Source: Verticillium longisporum (Eukaryota; Ascomycota; Sordariomycetes; Glomerellales; Plectosphaerellaceae). From it: 64,000 nt of DNA. Positions 22,819 to 33,202 of the stretch are shown here, in pieces; the stretch's first letter is position 1, and each line of letters begins with the position of its first letter. The notes under the pieces are model-generated. The model was not told where the DNA came from, made no database searches, and saw nothing but the letters and a program-made list of their open reading frames with translations. The DNA is taken from contig JAETXT010000004.1 in the NCBI GenBank assembly GCA_019188255.1, forward strand, positions 2,232,001 to 2,296,000, given 5' to 3'. A program made the translations under genes and the position numbers.

Positions 22819-23087
22819 GCGGCGTCGCTGTCGGGGCGGACCCCGAAGCGAAGGAGACGAAGATCAAGATCATCCTCAAGGCGCGCACCGGCGAGCCCGT
22901 CAAGACGACGGCGCGACCGGCGAGCACCGTCGCCGAGCTCATAGAGGTGTACCGCAAGATGAGGGACGTGCCGGCGAGCACGGAGATTCAGCTTCACTTT
23001 GACGGAGAGCCGCTGGACGGCGAGACGACGGTCGAAGACGCCGACATTGAGGACATGGACTCATTGGAGGTTCATCTCAGGGAGTGA
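21427..23087 (+). CDS. Rad60/Esc2-type protein with SUMO-like domains
   Basis: Exons 21427-21824 and 21899-23087 give 528 residues; the donor is GTACGT and the acceptor AAAG. The N-terminal half is disordered and charged, with KRSR-type nuclear signals, a run of glutamates (about 22274-22300) and a run of aspartates (about 22791-22814). Two ubiquitin-fold regions follow: about residues 310-375 (TRITILVTSPIPGAKPVKYL... FITWRGRRLYDSTTL) and the C-terminal 75 residues (IKIILKARTGEPVKTT... DMDSLEVHLRE), which matches the Rad60-SLD family. Proteins of this type (Rad60, Esc2, NIP45) act in the nucleus with SUMO ligases and the Smc5/6 pathway in replication-fork repair. Yeast Esc2 and S. pombe Rad60 have the same two-domain layout; which orthologue this is cannot be settled here. 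Confidence 0.85.
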
Positions 23088-23799
23088 CTGCGTTCTCGGT
23101 GGCTTCACGTTGACATGGAGCGGGCTGATTGAATGTGGAGTTCATCGGGTGTTTTGTTGACTAGGGTTAGGATTAGGCTTAGGATTAGGATTAGGCTTAG
23201 GCTTAGGATCAGGATTAGAGATACCCAGGAGTTCAACGTCAGCCGACAGCTTTTGCTGCCGCCGAACATACACGAATGAGACGACACCATGTCTTTCAAT
23301 TGTTCGATCATAGCGTTGAAACTACACACCCTCGGGCGCAGTGCCTATCTCGCGAGGTCGAAACTCCGCAAGCCATCGTGCCATTCTCGCTTCAAAGTCC
23401 GCCGATGAAGTCTCCGACTTGGCGCAACGCCTCAAAACCATACAAAACTCCTTCGTCATGATGATGGATCTGCACGACAGTGCTCCGAGCCTGACTCCTC
23501 GAGATATGACTCATTCCGTCGATTCGTCTCTTTCGCGGCTGCCTGCGGCGAGACAGGCCGCTGAGATGTGACGCACGCACGATCGTCGCGTTGCCCGCTG
23601 CCTGAAGGATCAGTCCCCTGCGTTTAGCTGGCTGCCTGGTGGTATAACACCCACATGGCTGTCCCTTGCCAAAATGTCCCAATCCACGGTGTTTCACAGA
23701 TATGCACAAAATCGTTCCCTTTCTGACAGACGATCTCTTACACTCACTGAGTATTTTATTTTGGGAACCTGTACACCCAATAACAACCCCACCCCAAAC
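23088..23799. other. Intergenic with a telomere-like tract
   Basis: No gene recognised. Contains the degenerate TTAGGN hexamer tract at 23162-23218; the remainder shows only short overlapping frames. The last 100 bases form the promoter/leader of the gene at 23800. Confidence 0.6.
23162..23218 (+). repeat. Interstitial telomere-like hexamer tract (TTAGGN)
   Basis: About nine consecutive TTAGGN-phase hexamers: one TAGGGT unit, then TAGGAT and TAGGCT units and one CAGGAT. Fungal telomeres are TTAGGG; here the sixth position is mostly A or C while the rest of the unit is held, so the tract looks like a decayed telomere repeat or an independent hexamer microsatellite inside the chromosome. Confidence 0.8.
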
Positions 23800-24758
23800 A
23801 TGAAGGTCCTCCTCACCGGCGCAACGGGCTCCGTCGGCGGCGCCGCCCTCCGGGCCTGCCTCGCCCACCCGGCCATCACGTCCATAATCGCCGTCCAGCG
23901 ACGAGCCCTGCCAGCCGACCTCGCTTCGAACCCCAAAATCACAACCGTCATCCTCCAAGATTTCTCGTCCTGGCCCGACGAGGTGCTGCAGGCGCACAAG
24001 GACGCCGCGGCCATGATCTGGTGAGTCGCACAACAGCACGGCCCCCCTTTCCCTCTCCTTCTTCGTCGAGATTAGCTAGCAGTGCTCACCACCGAGTCGG
24101 CCATGCGCAGGGCAATGGGCACGTACGACACCAACAACGTGACGGTGAACCACGACTACCCCGTCGCCTTCCAGGAGGCCTTTGCCGAGGTGCTGAGGGA
24201 GGAGAGGCCCGCGGGGCCCAGGTTCCGCTTCGTCCTGCTCAGCGGCAAGTTTGTCCGCCAGGACCAGGAGCAGCATCTATACTTCCTGGAGGAGGCGCGC
24301 AAGATCAAGGTATGCGTCCCCTCTTTTTTTTTTCTTTTTTTTCTTCTTTTTTTTGGGGGGGCTCCTCGAGAAACTTGTGACGGCAATCAGTCGCTGACGC
24401 GGCGTGTTCCCGCTTTCAGGGCAGGACGGAGACCAGGTCGTTGAACGTAGAGCGGAAGTACCCGGAGCAATGGCAGGCGCTGATCCTTCGGCCCGGCGGC
24501 ATCATCACGCACGGCATGGTGGGAGGCGGTGTGATGGGTGCCTTGTTGAGCGTCAACTGGGTTGTAAAGATCGACGAGCTGGCGGCGTACATGGCCGAGG
24601 TTGCTGCGTCTGGCGAAGGCGAGGAGACGGTTGTTGAGAATGCACGCATCGTCGCCCGTGGAAAGGAATTACTCGAGGCATCTGCCGCCTCGGCCAAGCC
24701 TCAGGGGACGGACCATGCCGGCACCAGCTGGATGAAGGGATCAATGACCATTCAATGA
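23800..24758 (+). CDS. NAD(P)-binding Rossmann-fold protein (NmrA/SDR-like)
   Basis: Three exons, 23800-24020, 24111-24309 and 24420-24758, encode 252 residues. Donors GTGAGT and GTATGC, acceptors GCAG and TCAG; the second intron contains long T runs and a G run. The N-terminus MKVLLTGATGSVGGAAL has the TGxxGxxG dinucleotide-binding loop of atypical short-chain dehydrogenases. A conserved-type FRFVLLSGKFVRQD strand, the helix RSLNVERKY and then LILRPGGIITH follow, the usual order in small fungal NAD(P)-binding proteins of about 250 residues. The catalytic YxxxK of classical SDRs is not obvious (a possible ERKYPEQW), so it may be a redox sensor or a minor reductase. The substrate is unknown. 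Confidence 0.8.
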
Positions 24759-25019
24759 AAGTACTCTGGAGCCAGCGCGAAAAATCACTCTTCTCTCATT
24801 CTATACTGTCTCTCATCAGATACTGAATCATTGAAATGGAAAGAAACAATCCCAAGTAACAGCCATGTAACTAGTTGCACATCATCTCTCTCCCCTCTCA
24901 CAGCCTTCTTTCGGTACAATATGCAAAGTCTCAGTTGTTGTTCTTTCCATTCCGCGAGCGCCTCCATCGCCTCCTGCATTCCATACTCCTTCCTGTTCGA
25001 TACCATATTGGCATGACCT

Positions 25020-28000
25020 CTAGCCATGCCGCTCGCCGCATCCGACGCAGACATCGGATGACTCCTGCTCCGCATTGTCCGGTTTCCAGGCCTGCCAGCC
25101 GTGGCTCGACTTTTGCGTCGAGGCAAAATCAAGACTCGTCTCGTCGTCTTCTTCTGCCTTTTCGTCGTCGTCGTCATCACCACGCGCTTGAATGCTGAAG
25201 TACCGCGATGCTTTGTACTCCTCGCCTAGACGTTTCGCTACATCATTGGCCTCGGAAAGCGACACGAGCCTGCGGGGGGCGGGATACCGCTCAAGATATT
25301 CAGCAAGGAGGTCCCATGTCTCTTCGTTCTTGTCCTTGCTTTGGGTCTTAATGTCGCGGCCGCGCTTCTCATTGACAAAGTTGTCAGCATTGCGCTGGGG
25401 AAGATGGCTTGGCCCATTCCAGTCATTAAAGTGCGATGGTAGAGAGCGTGGCTGATCGAAGCGCTTGCTGATGACGCGAGTATGGGCAACCTCAGCGGGG
25501 GTGCGGCCCACGGCATTCTCGCGGTAGAGCAGGCTTGGCCTGTAGGTCAAAAGGGCCTCGATAAGCACCATGCTGTTCTTATTGACTGCTGAGTGAAGAG
25601 GTGTGTCGCCGGCACCGTTGAGCATGGCGAGCTCAGCTCCCTCAGAGTAACCAAGGAGCAGGTCTAGAACTGCAGTCGCTTCTTCTTTGTTGGCGTACTT
25701 CGTCCACCTGGTGTGGTCGTAGTTATCCGGGAACTTGTTAACCCACGAGTGGAGGGGAGTTGTTCCCTCGTCCTGTAGGTTGCTTCTTTGCAGAAGAAGG
25801 TGAGCCCTGAGTTTGTCGTCCATGAGCTCCAACATATCCTTAAGGCTATGAGCCTTTGGAAGCCATTGCAGCGCTGCGTGGATAATGTTTTGACCTTGCT
25901 TGTTGCGCACAGATTGGTTCGCTCCAGCTTCGATGAGAGTCTTGGCAAAGTCAACGCGGCCAAGGTGAAAGGCGAGCCAGAGAGGAGTGTCGCCCGACGT
26001 TGTCTTGTACTCCAGAGAGCTTGGGCAGGCTTGAATCAAGTACTGGATGACCTTGTTGGTCTTCTCGTTAGAGGGGCCCATCACAGCACAGTGGAGGACA
26101 GTTTCGTCTGCGGCTTGTTAGCTGGAGACACTTATGAAGATTGCTGGGGAAGAACATACTCTGTATGCCGAGCCATTTACCAACAGCTCGGTCGAATCCA
26201 CCAGGAGCGTTACTGAGATGCTTCAGTCTCGGATCCTCGCTTGCCGTCTTCGACTGGCCGAATTCCACGTAGCAACGGAGCGGGGCGTCGCTAAGGAACC
26301 ACTCGACCGACTCGATACTGCCTCCGAGAGCAGCATGGAGTAGAGGCGGAGTCTTGAGCCCAGTCTGTCTCACGACGAGGTTACGACCCGCAGTAGCCCA
26401 ATCCTTTCTGTAGAAGTTGTCAGTGTCAAGGCCGCCTTGTAACACACGGCTGGATCATACCTCTTCTTGCCGTACACTGAGAGGCCTTGATAGTACTTCG
26501 GCTTCTGTTTGAGCTCCACACCGCTCTTCTTGACGAGATGGTCGAGAGGCATTCCTGCGCCGAATCTCTTGATAATCTCGGCAAGGGCGCCTGTCTTTCC
26601 ATTCGCAACAGCCCACACGAATGCGTCCTCAGGGAAGGAAAAAAAACTTCCGTTGTCTTCCTCGTCGGTGTCTCCTTCGAGCTTCTCACCCGAGTAGTGA
26701 GCAGCGAGATCCAGTAAGAATTTCAGGCCCGAATGGTCGTCATGCCTCATAACGTGGCTGAAGAGAGTCTCTAAGATGGTGTCTTCGGCCTTCTCTTCGT
26801 CCTCGTCCGCATCTTGAGTTGTGAAGCACATGACTCGACTGGTCAGGCTCTTGATGGGCTTGTCGTGCGAATCCACGTGCATCGACACCTGGCCAATGTT
26901 GTCGATGGTAAACTTCTTGTCTACTGCCAATGCCACGATCTTGGGGTGGCCAGGGATTCCCTGTGTCGCATTGTCTTCGTCAGAGTCCTCTTCTGAACCA
27001 TCTTCATCCGAGTCATCATCGTCCGGGTTGCCAGTATCGAGTGTGTAACGCGACTTGTCCTTCTCAACAGGAGAGTACTGAGCTTTAATGATCTCTAGAA
27101 TCTCCTTAGCCACACCACGATGTCCTCGCAAGAAGGCGAGTGAGAACGGAGTGCTGCCGTCGGCGGTGGCCACAGAAGCCTTCAGAGGAGGCTCGGCCTG
27201 ATTCTCACCCCAGGCCTGGAGGGTGAGTGACTTGATCTTCTCAAGGTCGCCGTTCCAGGCAGCTTCGAGCCTAAAGAATGGTTAGTAAATTGAAACGGAC
27301 CAGATCAAGACAAACATACAGTTCAACGTAGGCAAGCCTTCGAACTTCTGTGATATCACTAGCGCCAACAAAAGCGATCTGCCAATCGTAGACCGGCTGC
27401 TTGTCCTCCTTCTTCCTCTTCTTCTCGTCTCCAGTGTCGCTGTCGTATTGGTAGCGGTAGCGGCCTTGGCGTTCTTCTGGCTCAGGAACCTGGGGGTAGG
27501 CCTCATAGAACGTCTTGGCCCCCCTTTCGATCAACATCTGCTCCAATTTCTCGAGATCGGCAATGACCTCCTTGATGGCTGTCTCCTTGAGGTCGCGGCC
27601 CTTCTGTTTCTCTTCATGCTTCTTCAGGTCTTCCTCATAGGTCTTGGTCTCTTCCTTGAAGAACTTCTCACGAGACCTCACATTCTTTTTCGTAGCCAGG
27701 TACTCGTAAGAATTTTTGTTCAGGCTGTCGAGTCGCTCTTGCATGCCTTGATGCAACTGTGGCTTGCGTAGATTGTGACGTTCACCCTTGTACTTGCGTA
27801 GATTCTTGAGCTGAGCGTGCACAACATCCAGGACAGTCTCTCCCCGGTTGTACTTGCGCTGCCATTCATCGTGCATGACCGTCTGCCCGTGGCTGGTGGG
27901 TGTGTTGGGATCTGCGCCCATTTCCACCAGCTTCATGGCTACCTCCAAGTTGACGCAATATTTGACAGCCACGATGAGAGGCTGCTCCACAGATCTGGCA

Positions 28001-30729
28001 AATTTGTTCTGGTTCTGCTGGTAGTCTCCGAGCTGATCGGCTCCCTTCGACATCTTAGCTGCCTTGAGCCAGGTTGCAAAATCAATCGAGTGTTTCGCTC
28101 CAGCGTTGAGAAGCTTCAGGACGAGGTCGGTGTCTTCGTTCTGGATTGCAGAATGAAGCGGGCCGACAACTTTGCTCCTGTAGTATCCGTTGGCAGGGAC
28201 AAGGTGGTTGATTGCGGACTTGGTTCCAGACTGGTCGTTGTCCCAGAGTGTGTCTATCAGAGTGTGGCTGCCTTCAGCCACGTATCGATGGAATACGGTA
28301 CAGCTGTCGATGTCTGCTTGAGATGAAGTGGCGCCGAGCTTGAGAAGGAGTTTCGCCATGGATTTGGCCTTGTCCTCCGGCAATCGAAGTGCAAGAACCA
28401 GTGTCAAGAGAGCCGCCTCTGGCTGCTTTTCCTCATCCAGGAATTTGACTGGAAGAAGAGCATCGCTCCCATACTAGTGGACATGTTAGATTGACTCTGT
28501 GAGAAGGTTGAATGTGGCACTTACGTTGCATAGCGTTGTCACAACATCCTCATGGCCTTGAGCGATGGCCAGGTGAAGAGGGGAGCAAGGGATATCCCAA
28601 GCGAGAACGTCACTCTTGTAGAAGTCAGGCTCGTCGGGCGCACCGTTCAGGGCGGCATCATCCGTCTCCTGATCCTTTGCCTTCTGGACATCAACGAACG
28701 ACCCAGTAGCCATCGTGCGAGCATCAATCTCGGTTCCCTCGCCGTCGATCAATTCTCCATCGGATTCAGAATCGGCATCCGACTCTGGGTCCGTTTCGCG
28801 ATCAGCAACATTTGTAGCGTCTGAAGATTTCCCAGAGGCGGCTTCTTTGAGAGCCTTGCGTCGACGATCTTGCTTCTCCTCCTCCTCGGCTTCGTTAGTG
28901 ATGCTCCTTTCCATGAGGATTCTCACCATCTCGACATTCCCACGCTCAGCCGCCAAATGCAGGGCCGTATTTCCGTCAGCCAGACGAGCGGTTAAGCGTG
29001 CGCCGTGATCAACAAGAGCGCGAGCAACATCGGGCGTAGAGTTCATGACAGCAAGATGCAGCGGTGATCGTCCAGTGTAATCACGCTGGTTCGGATCAGC
29101 GCCCTCCTGAGATAGCCAGTCCAGAACTTCATCGACGTTGCCATCGACGATGCTTTGGCAAAGACGAGCCGTGTTGCCGACGTACGCCATATCAGTCCAG
29201 TCATCCTGAGTCAGAGGGTTGAAGGAGCCGATCTGTTGCCGGCCAGGGTCGTCGATAAGGAAACTAACGGGGCCGGAAATGTAGATTTCTGCCTCTTTCT
29301 CGGCAATCTCGATCTCCTCAGGGGTCACCGCTTTCGGGCAAGTCCCACAGCAGTCTTCGATGACATCCTGAACACGTCCGAAGAAGGCGGGATGACGATG
29401 AAGATAGACTTGACGGTCCTTGTGTTGGTTCCACTCGGCATTCAAGAGAAGATCTTTGGTATAGCAGAGCTTCTCGATCTTCTTTGCGTTGAACCTCTCA
29501 CCATATGGAACGCTGAAGGTGTGGTAATTAGAGACCTCGGTTTCGTCAACCCAATCGGCAATCTCGTCCTCATGTGCGTCCTTGATATTGCCCCAGACTC
29601 GGTGCTGGAAGTTGCGATTGATTGCGGGTCGACCGCGCTCTTCACGGCGCTTGTCAAGGTAAGAGTCGCGAACGGAAGAGGTTGGCAGACGTTCAAGAAC
29701 AAGCAGACGAGCAAGGCCTAGGGTTCTCTGAAAACTCCTTTCAAAGATGGTGGGATCCACGCGGCTTCGATCCAACTCAGGCCAGTAAATCTCGAAATTG
29801 CGATGGCTGTACTTTGACAGACGATTCTCATATGACGGGCTTCGTCGGGTGAGGTCGATGTGGTTGATCTGGGTGATGAAGCTGCCCAAAGCGCGAGGCG
29901 TCACATAGACCTGCTTGCCATTGTACGCGCCACCGGCAGCATCAATGTCGAAGCCAGTGAGAATTTCGCCGATAGACTTGTACACGCGAAGAACAATCTA
30001 CACGAGGTCAGGAAAATTACGCTGGGACGTCGTCAAGGGGAGTGGGCCAACCTGGACATGACGTGTCGGGTACTGAGAGGCAATCGTAATGGCGTACTTG
30101 GTCCGAACAACGGTGACTTCGGTCAAGATGGCATCACGGATAGCTTGCTCGATCTGCTTGATCTTTTCAATGGCCTCATCGTGGGTCAGGCCGTACAGGA
30201 ACAGGTCAACGTCGGAAGCAGGACAGAACTTTTCGTGGTAGTACTCGCGCAGCTTGCGCTTGTTGGTGTTGAACTCGGGCGGTACGGGGAGCAGGGTATT
30301 GACAACAGAGGAGCCTGCGGCCACGACGTTGCTCCAGTCCATGTCGACCAGAGACGACTCCGAGAAGACGCTGAAGTTCTTGCGGAACTCTGCGATCGAC
30401 TGAACCACAGCGGGAGATCCGTCTTCGCGGCGCTTGTCGTCAGGGAGTGACATGATATAGCGGCTCTTCTCCTCCTCTGACTCGGCGGAGAGGTTGCGAG
30501 CACGCGTCTTGATGTTCTTCGTGTTCTCATTAAACACGGGAAGGAGGTTCACATAGGGGTCATTGAGCAGGGTGCTGTTGCGATCTTGGGCAAAGACCGA
30601 CCGTAGCTGAGCCTCATAGCGGCGATAGGGGTCCAAAATCTCGATCATGGACTTCTCGGGGTGGCCAGCAATGTAGTTGACCAGCTCCGAGTGAGGAGCC
30701 GGAAGCTCCTGGAGGTCTTGAGTTGCCAT
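25020..30729 (-). CDS. Large ankyrin-repeat protein with nucleotidyltransferase-like N-terminus
   Basis: Six exons on the minus strand (30052-30729, 28525-29997, 27320-28473, 26461-27270, 26160-26407, 25020-26107) give 1816 residues with no frame problem. Residues about 134-226 read NVVAAGSSVVNTLLP ... SDVDLFLYGLTHDEAIEKI: a GS loop followed after about 30 residues by DxD (D173, D175), the core signature of polymerase-beta-type nucleotidyltransferases. The next 100 residues (RHVQIVLRVYKSIGEILTGF, then FITQINHIDLTRRSPSYENRL, KYSHRNFEI) resemble a segment I associate with uncharacterised eukaryotic ankyrin proteins. Ankyrin repeats follow from about residue 510 on (SPLHLAVMN, TALHLAAERGN, SPLHLAIAQGHEDV, GPLHSAIQNEDTDLV, TVLHCAV, TPLWLAFHLGR, TPLHSAV), separated by acidic linkers and a Lys/Glu coiled coil (about 27540-27700). 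The C-terminus ends in VCVGCGERHG. Function unknown; the catalytic role is inferred only. Confidence 0.8.
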
Positions 30730-31699
30730 GCTGGTGATGGTGCAGTCGTTCAGCTTGTGGGAGAGGCTGGAAATCTCAAGGCAAGGAGGTTGCGGGGTCT
30801 GAAGTCAATGGAGGGGTATCAATCAGGTACGTCTTGACGTGTAATAAGGGGAAGGCACGAAGGAAGAAACTGGACTGGATGGTGTTGATGGCGAGAGATG
30901 TGATGGATTTACTACGAGAGGCATCATTGAAGGAGATGAGACAGTTGCTTTATATCTGGTATCGGCGGATGGCAGTAGCTCACCGATTGCTCTTGCCAAG
31001 CAGCCACCTGCCGAAAGTCACCCCAGGTCGTGCATGAAGCTGTCAACGGTGGCTCAACGAACTGACGCTGCATTTGGCGTAGATTAGCGGAGGCGTCGAC
31101 AACGCGGGGCTACCAGTCGCGCTACAGGGGGTGTGCTGCCTAAACGCTGCAGGGTCCAGAGACGCGAAGTCACAGGATCAGGCGACTGCTGCCTTGTCGT
31201 GTCGTTCGAGCTGCATCAATTGAGCATCTTGGCCCGATATTTTTGGACGTTGCAGCCTACGAGCAGTCTCCATGCGCGTCTCGACGCGTCTCGACAGGTC
31301 GTCGGCGCTGCGTGGTGGCCGATGATCGTGGGTTGGGATGATCGTTGTTCAAGGTGTGGTGCTTTGTCCAGCCCAGGCAGAATCACGCCCTGGACCCCTG
31401 AGCTAGAGCCAGCCACCAGGCAGAATCCGTCTCCACTCATACTTCGTCTGCTCATCAGCTCGGATTCAACCGTCGGCCCTCTGTCAGTCACTCGGTTGTC
31501 GTGATCACTATCTCCAGCATTGCATCACTCTTGGAAAAGAAAACTAGCATTTCTCTGGCTATTAGCTCATCAATGAGCCCCTTGGTATCAATACAAAGAG
31601 CGTGGAGTCCATATTCCATATCCCCTCTCGCCTGTCCCCGATTCGAAAACCTATCCAGATCCATCAAAATCAATCGCATAGCATACATGAATTCACATC
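30730..31699. other. Intergenic: promoter of the ankyrin gene and 3' flank of the next gene
   Basis: Nearly 1 kb without a recognisable gene. Short open frames on both strands lack family features. The ankyrin-gene promoter must lie here because its start codon is at 30729 on the minus strand. Confidence 0.6.
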
Positions 31700-32977
31700 C
31701 TAGTACCGACCCTTGGCCCTGTCACATTCTTCCATAAAACGATAGATGCCTTCAAGACCGTCAAACTCTTGAGAACAGTGTGTTCCCGAACTCAAAGGAG
31801 GCGGCGACATGCTCTCATATCCCTCGGGATCTGAAAGCCATGGGTTCTCCGCCATCTCAGCGTCCACAAAGGCATCATCCAATGCCTCTGATAGACCCGA
31901 TAGAGAGCGCAAAGTGCCGCCTGGAGACGTCATGGTCTTCTCTGATGCCTGGCTGTCGGGCGCGAAGGGGAACTTGAGCGCAACCTGGACGCCGCCGTTT
32001 GCGTCAAACTCTGGGTCTTGGTAGACAGCGCCACGCTGTAAACCAACGTCGTCGCAAAGTCGCTCTGCCGTCGCGGCATCCACGCCAGGGAACCGAACCC
32101 TGATAACGTTCGACTTCTCCAACGTCACAGGTAGATCCCCCAACATAGCCAGCCGTTTCAGATCAGCGAAAACGGCTGTCAGATCCTTTAGGGCGCGGCC
32201 AAAGTCCTCGGACAGGACATCGAGGAAACCGTCGCGGTTCAGCGTGACACCGTCCTCCGTGGCACCGGCGGGGGAGGGGAAGGCAGCAGCAAGCGGGCTC
32301 AGAGCCGTGACGGTGGGGCTCAGCTGGAAGTCCACAAAGGAGCCAGGCTCAAAGCGGGAGACCTTGGCCATCCTGCACCCGGCCTCGTGCTCGAGCGTCG
32401 AGACGGCCCTGTAGCGCTTGTCGCCGCGCTCGTTGAGGCCGTCGAACCGTGCCTTCTGTCCTGAGAGGAAGAAGGCGCGCATAGCGACGCCGACGTTCTG
32501 GACCACTTGCGCCGGAGCGGCCGGCGTGTGCGAGAAGTAGCGCGCGCCTCCACCGGTGCCGTAGCCGCCTTGCGTACGGCAGAGTGTGCCGCCGGTCAGG
32601 TTCGGGCGAAGTGTGCTGGCGAAAGGGGCGCGGCCGGTACCCTGAGCCACGCGGCGGGATGTATTCGATGTGGGGAATTTGGCCCGGTCGAAGCGGGGAC
32701 CAGCGGATGCGGTGTTACCAGAGGACATCCATCGGCGGGCGGCATTTTGAACATGCTGGTAAGCTTTGGTCGATGACCACCGTGCCGAACGTCGCTGGCG
32801 GAGAAGGGCAGCTGGGTGGATGGGATGTCTTCCCGTAGAGACGGCGGATCGTATGGGAGTGGGTTGGAGCTTTGGTGCATTGGGAAACGTGTGCCGAATC
32901 GCCTTGGAGGCGTTTGCGGCGGCCGAACGGAGCAAGCGCATGGCTACTGGAGCCCATACACCCCCCGAGGCAGCCAT
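31700..32977 (-). CDS. Fungal protein commonly labelled 'casein kinase II beta 2 subunit'
   Basis: Single exon, 425 residues. The opening (MAASGGVWAPVAMRLLRSAA), the PIHPAALLRQRRSARW segment, PFASTLRPNLTGGTL, ARYFSHTPAAPAQVVQNV and FPGVDAATAERLCDDVG are conserved marks of a Sordariomycete protein that databases call casein kinase II beta 2. What I see does not support that name: the five cysteines are isolated, so the paired-Cys zinc finger of true CK2 beta is missing. The first 96 residues contain no Asp or Glu and are rich in Arg, Ser and Ala, which looks like a mitochondrial presequence. The middle (LKDLTAVFADLKRLAMLGDLPVTLE) is a folded helical region; the C-terminus is acidic and ends DRAKGRY. 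The role is unknown. A transposon sits only 128 bases upstream of the start codon. Confidence 0.75.
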   Translation of the reverse strand: MAASGGVWAPVAMRLLRSAAANASKAIRHTFPNAPKLQPTPIRSAVSTGRHPIHPAALLRQRRSARWSSTKAYQHVQNAARRWMSSGNTASAGPRFDRAKFPTSNTSRRVAQGTGRAPFASTLRPNLTGGTLCRTQGGYGTGGGARYFSHTPAAPAQVVQNVGVAMRAFFLSGQKARFDGLNERGDKRYRAVSTLEHEAGCRMAKVSRFEPGSFVDFQLSPTVTALSPLAAAFPSPAGATEDGVTLNRDGFLDVLSEDFGRALKDLTAVFADLKRLAMLGDLPVTLEKSNVIRVRFPGVDAATAERLCDDVGLQRGAVYQDPEFDANGGVQVALKFPFAPDSQASEKTMTSPGGTLRSLSGLSEALDDAFVDAEMAENPWLSDPEGYESMSPPPLSSGTHCSQEFDGLEGIYRFMEECDRAKGRY

Positions 32978-33104
32978 GATGAAGTCTCAGGTCGGGATCG
33001 AGTCGGGATGCTCGACAGCTTGTGACAGCAGCCTGGGGAGGGAGGAGGAGCGGATGAGGAAGTGGCGGATGACCTCGGGTTGTTATATGACTGGCGATAA
33101 GATA

Positions 33105-33150
33105 ACGTAATCCACAAGCGAGTGGTTCACCCAAGCGAGTGGTTCACTTC
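33105..33150 (+). repeat. Left terminal inverted repeat of the transposon
   Basis: It starts ACGTAATCCACAAG and contains two direct copies of GCGAGTGGTTCAC separated by four bases, then TTC. The inner doubled motif is likely the transposase-binding unit. It is matched by the right repeat with one difference (A here, T there, in the spacer between the two copies). Confidence 0.93.
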
Positions 33151-33202
33151 GCCCGGGCCCACGACCTACACCTGAATTCTACAGATTCCACCTCCGCCCG
33201 CG

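Noticed and set aside
22008..22997. 329-codon open frame on the minus strand
   Set aside because: Lies antisense to the Rad60-like gene; its Val/Leu/Arg-rich translation mirrors the GC-rich third positions and acidic repeats of the sense protein.
24322..24362. T and G runs in the second intron of the Rossmann-protein gene, considered as a Pol III terminator or repeat
   Set aside because: They lie inside an intron with good splice sites; no Pol III gene is next to them.
29860..30450. 196-codon plus-strand frame
   Set aside because: Antisense to the ankyrin gene and spans its first intron.
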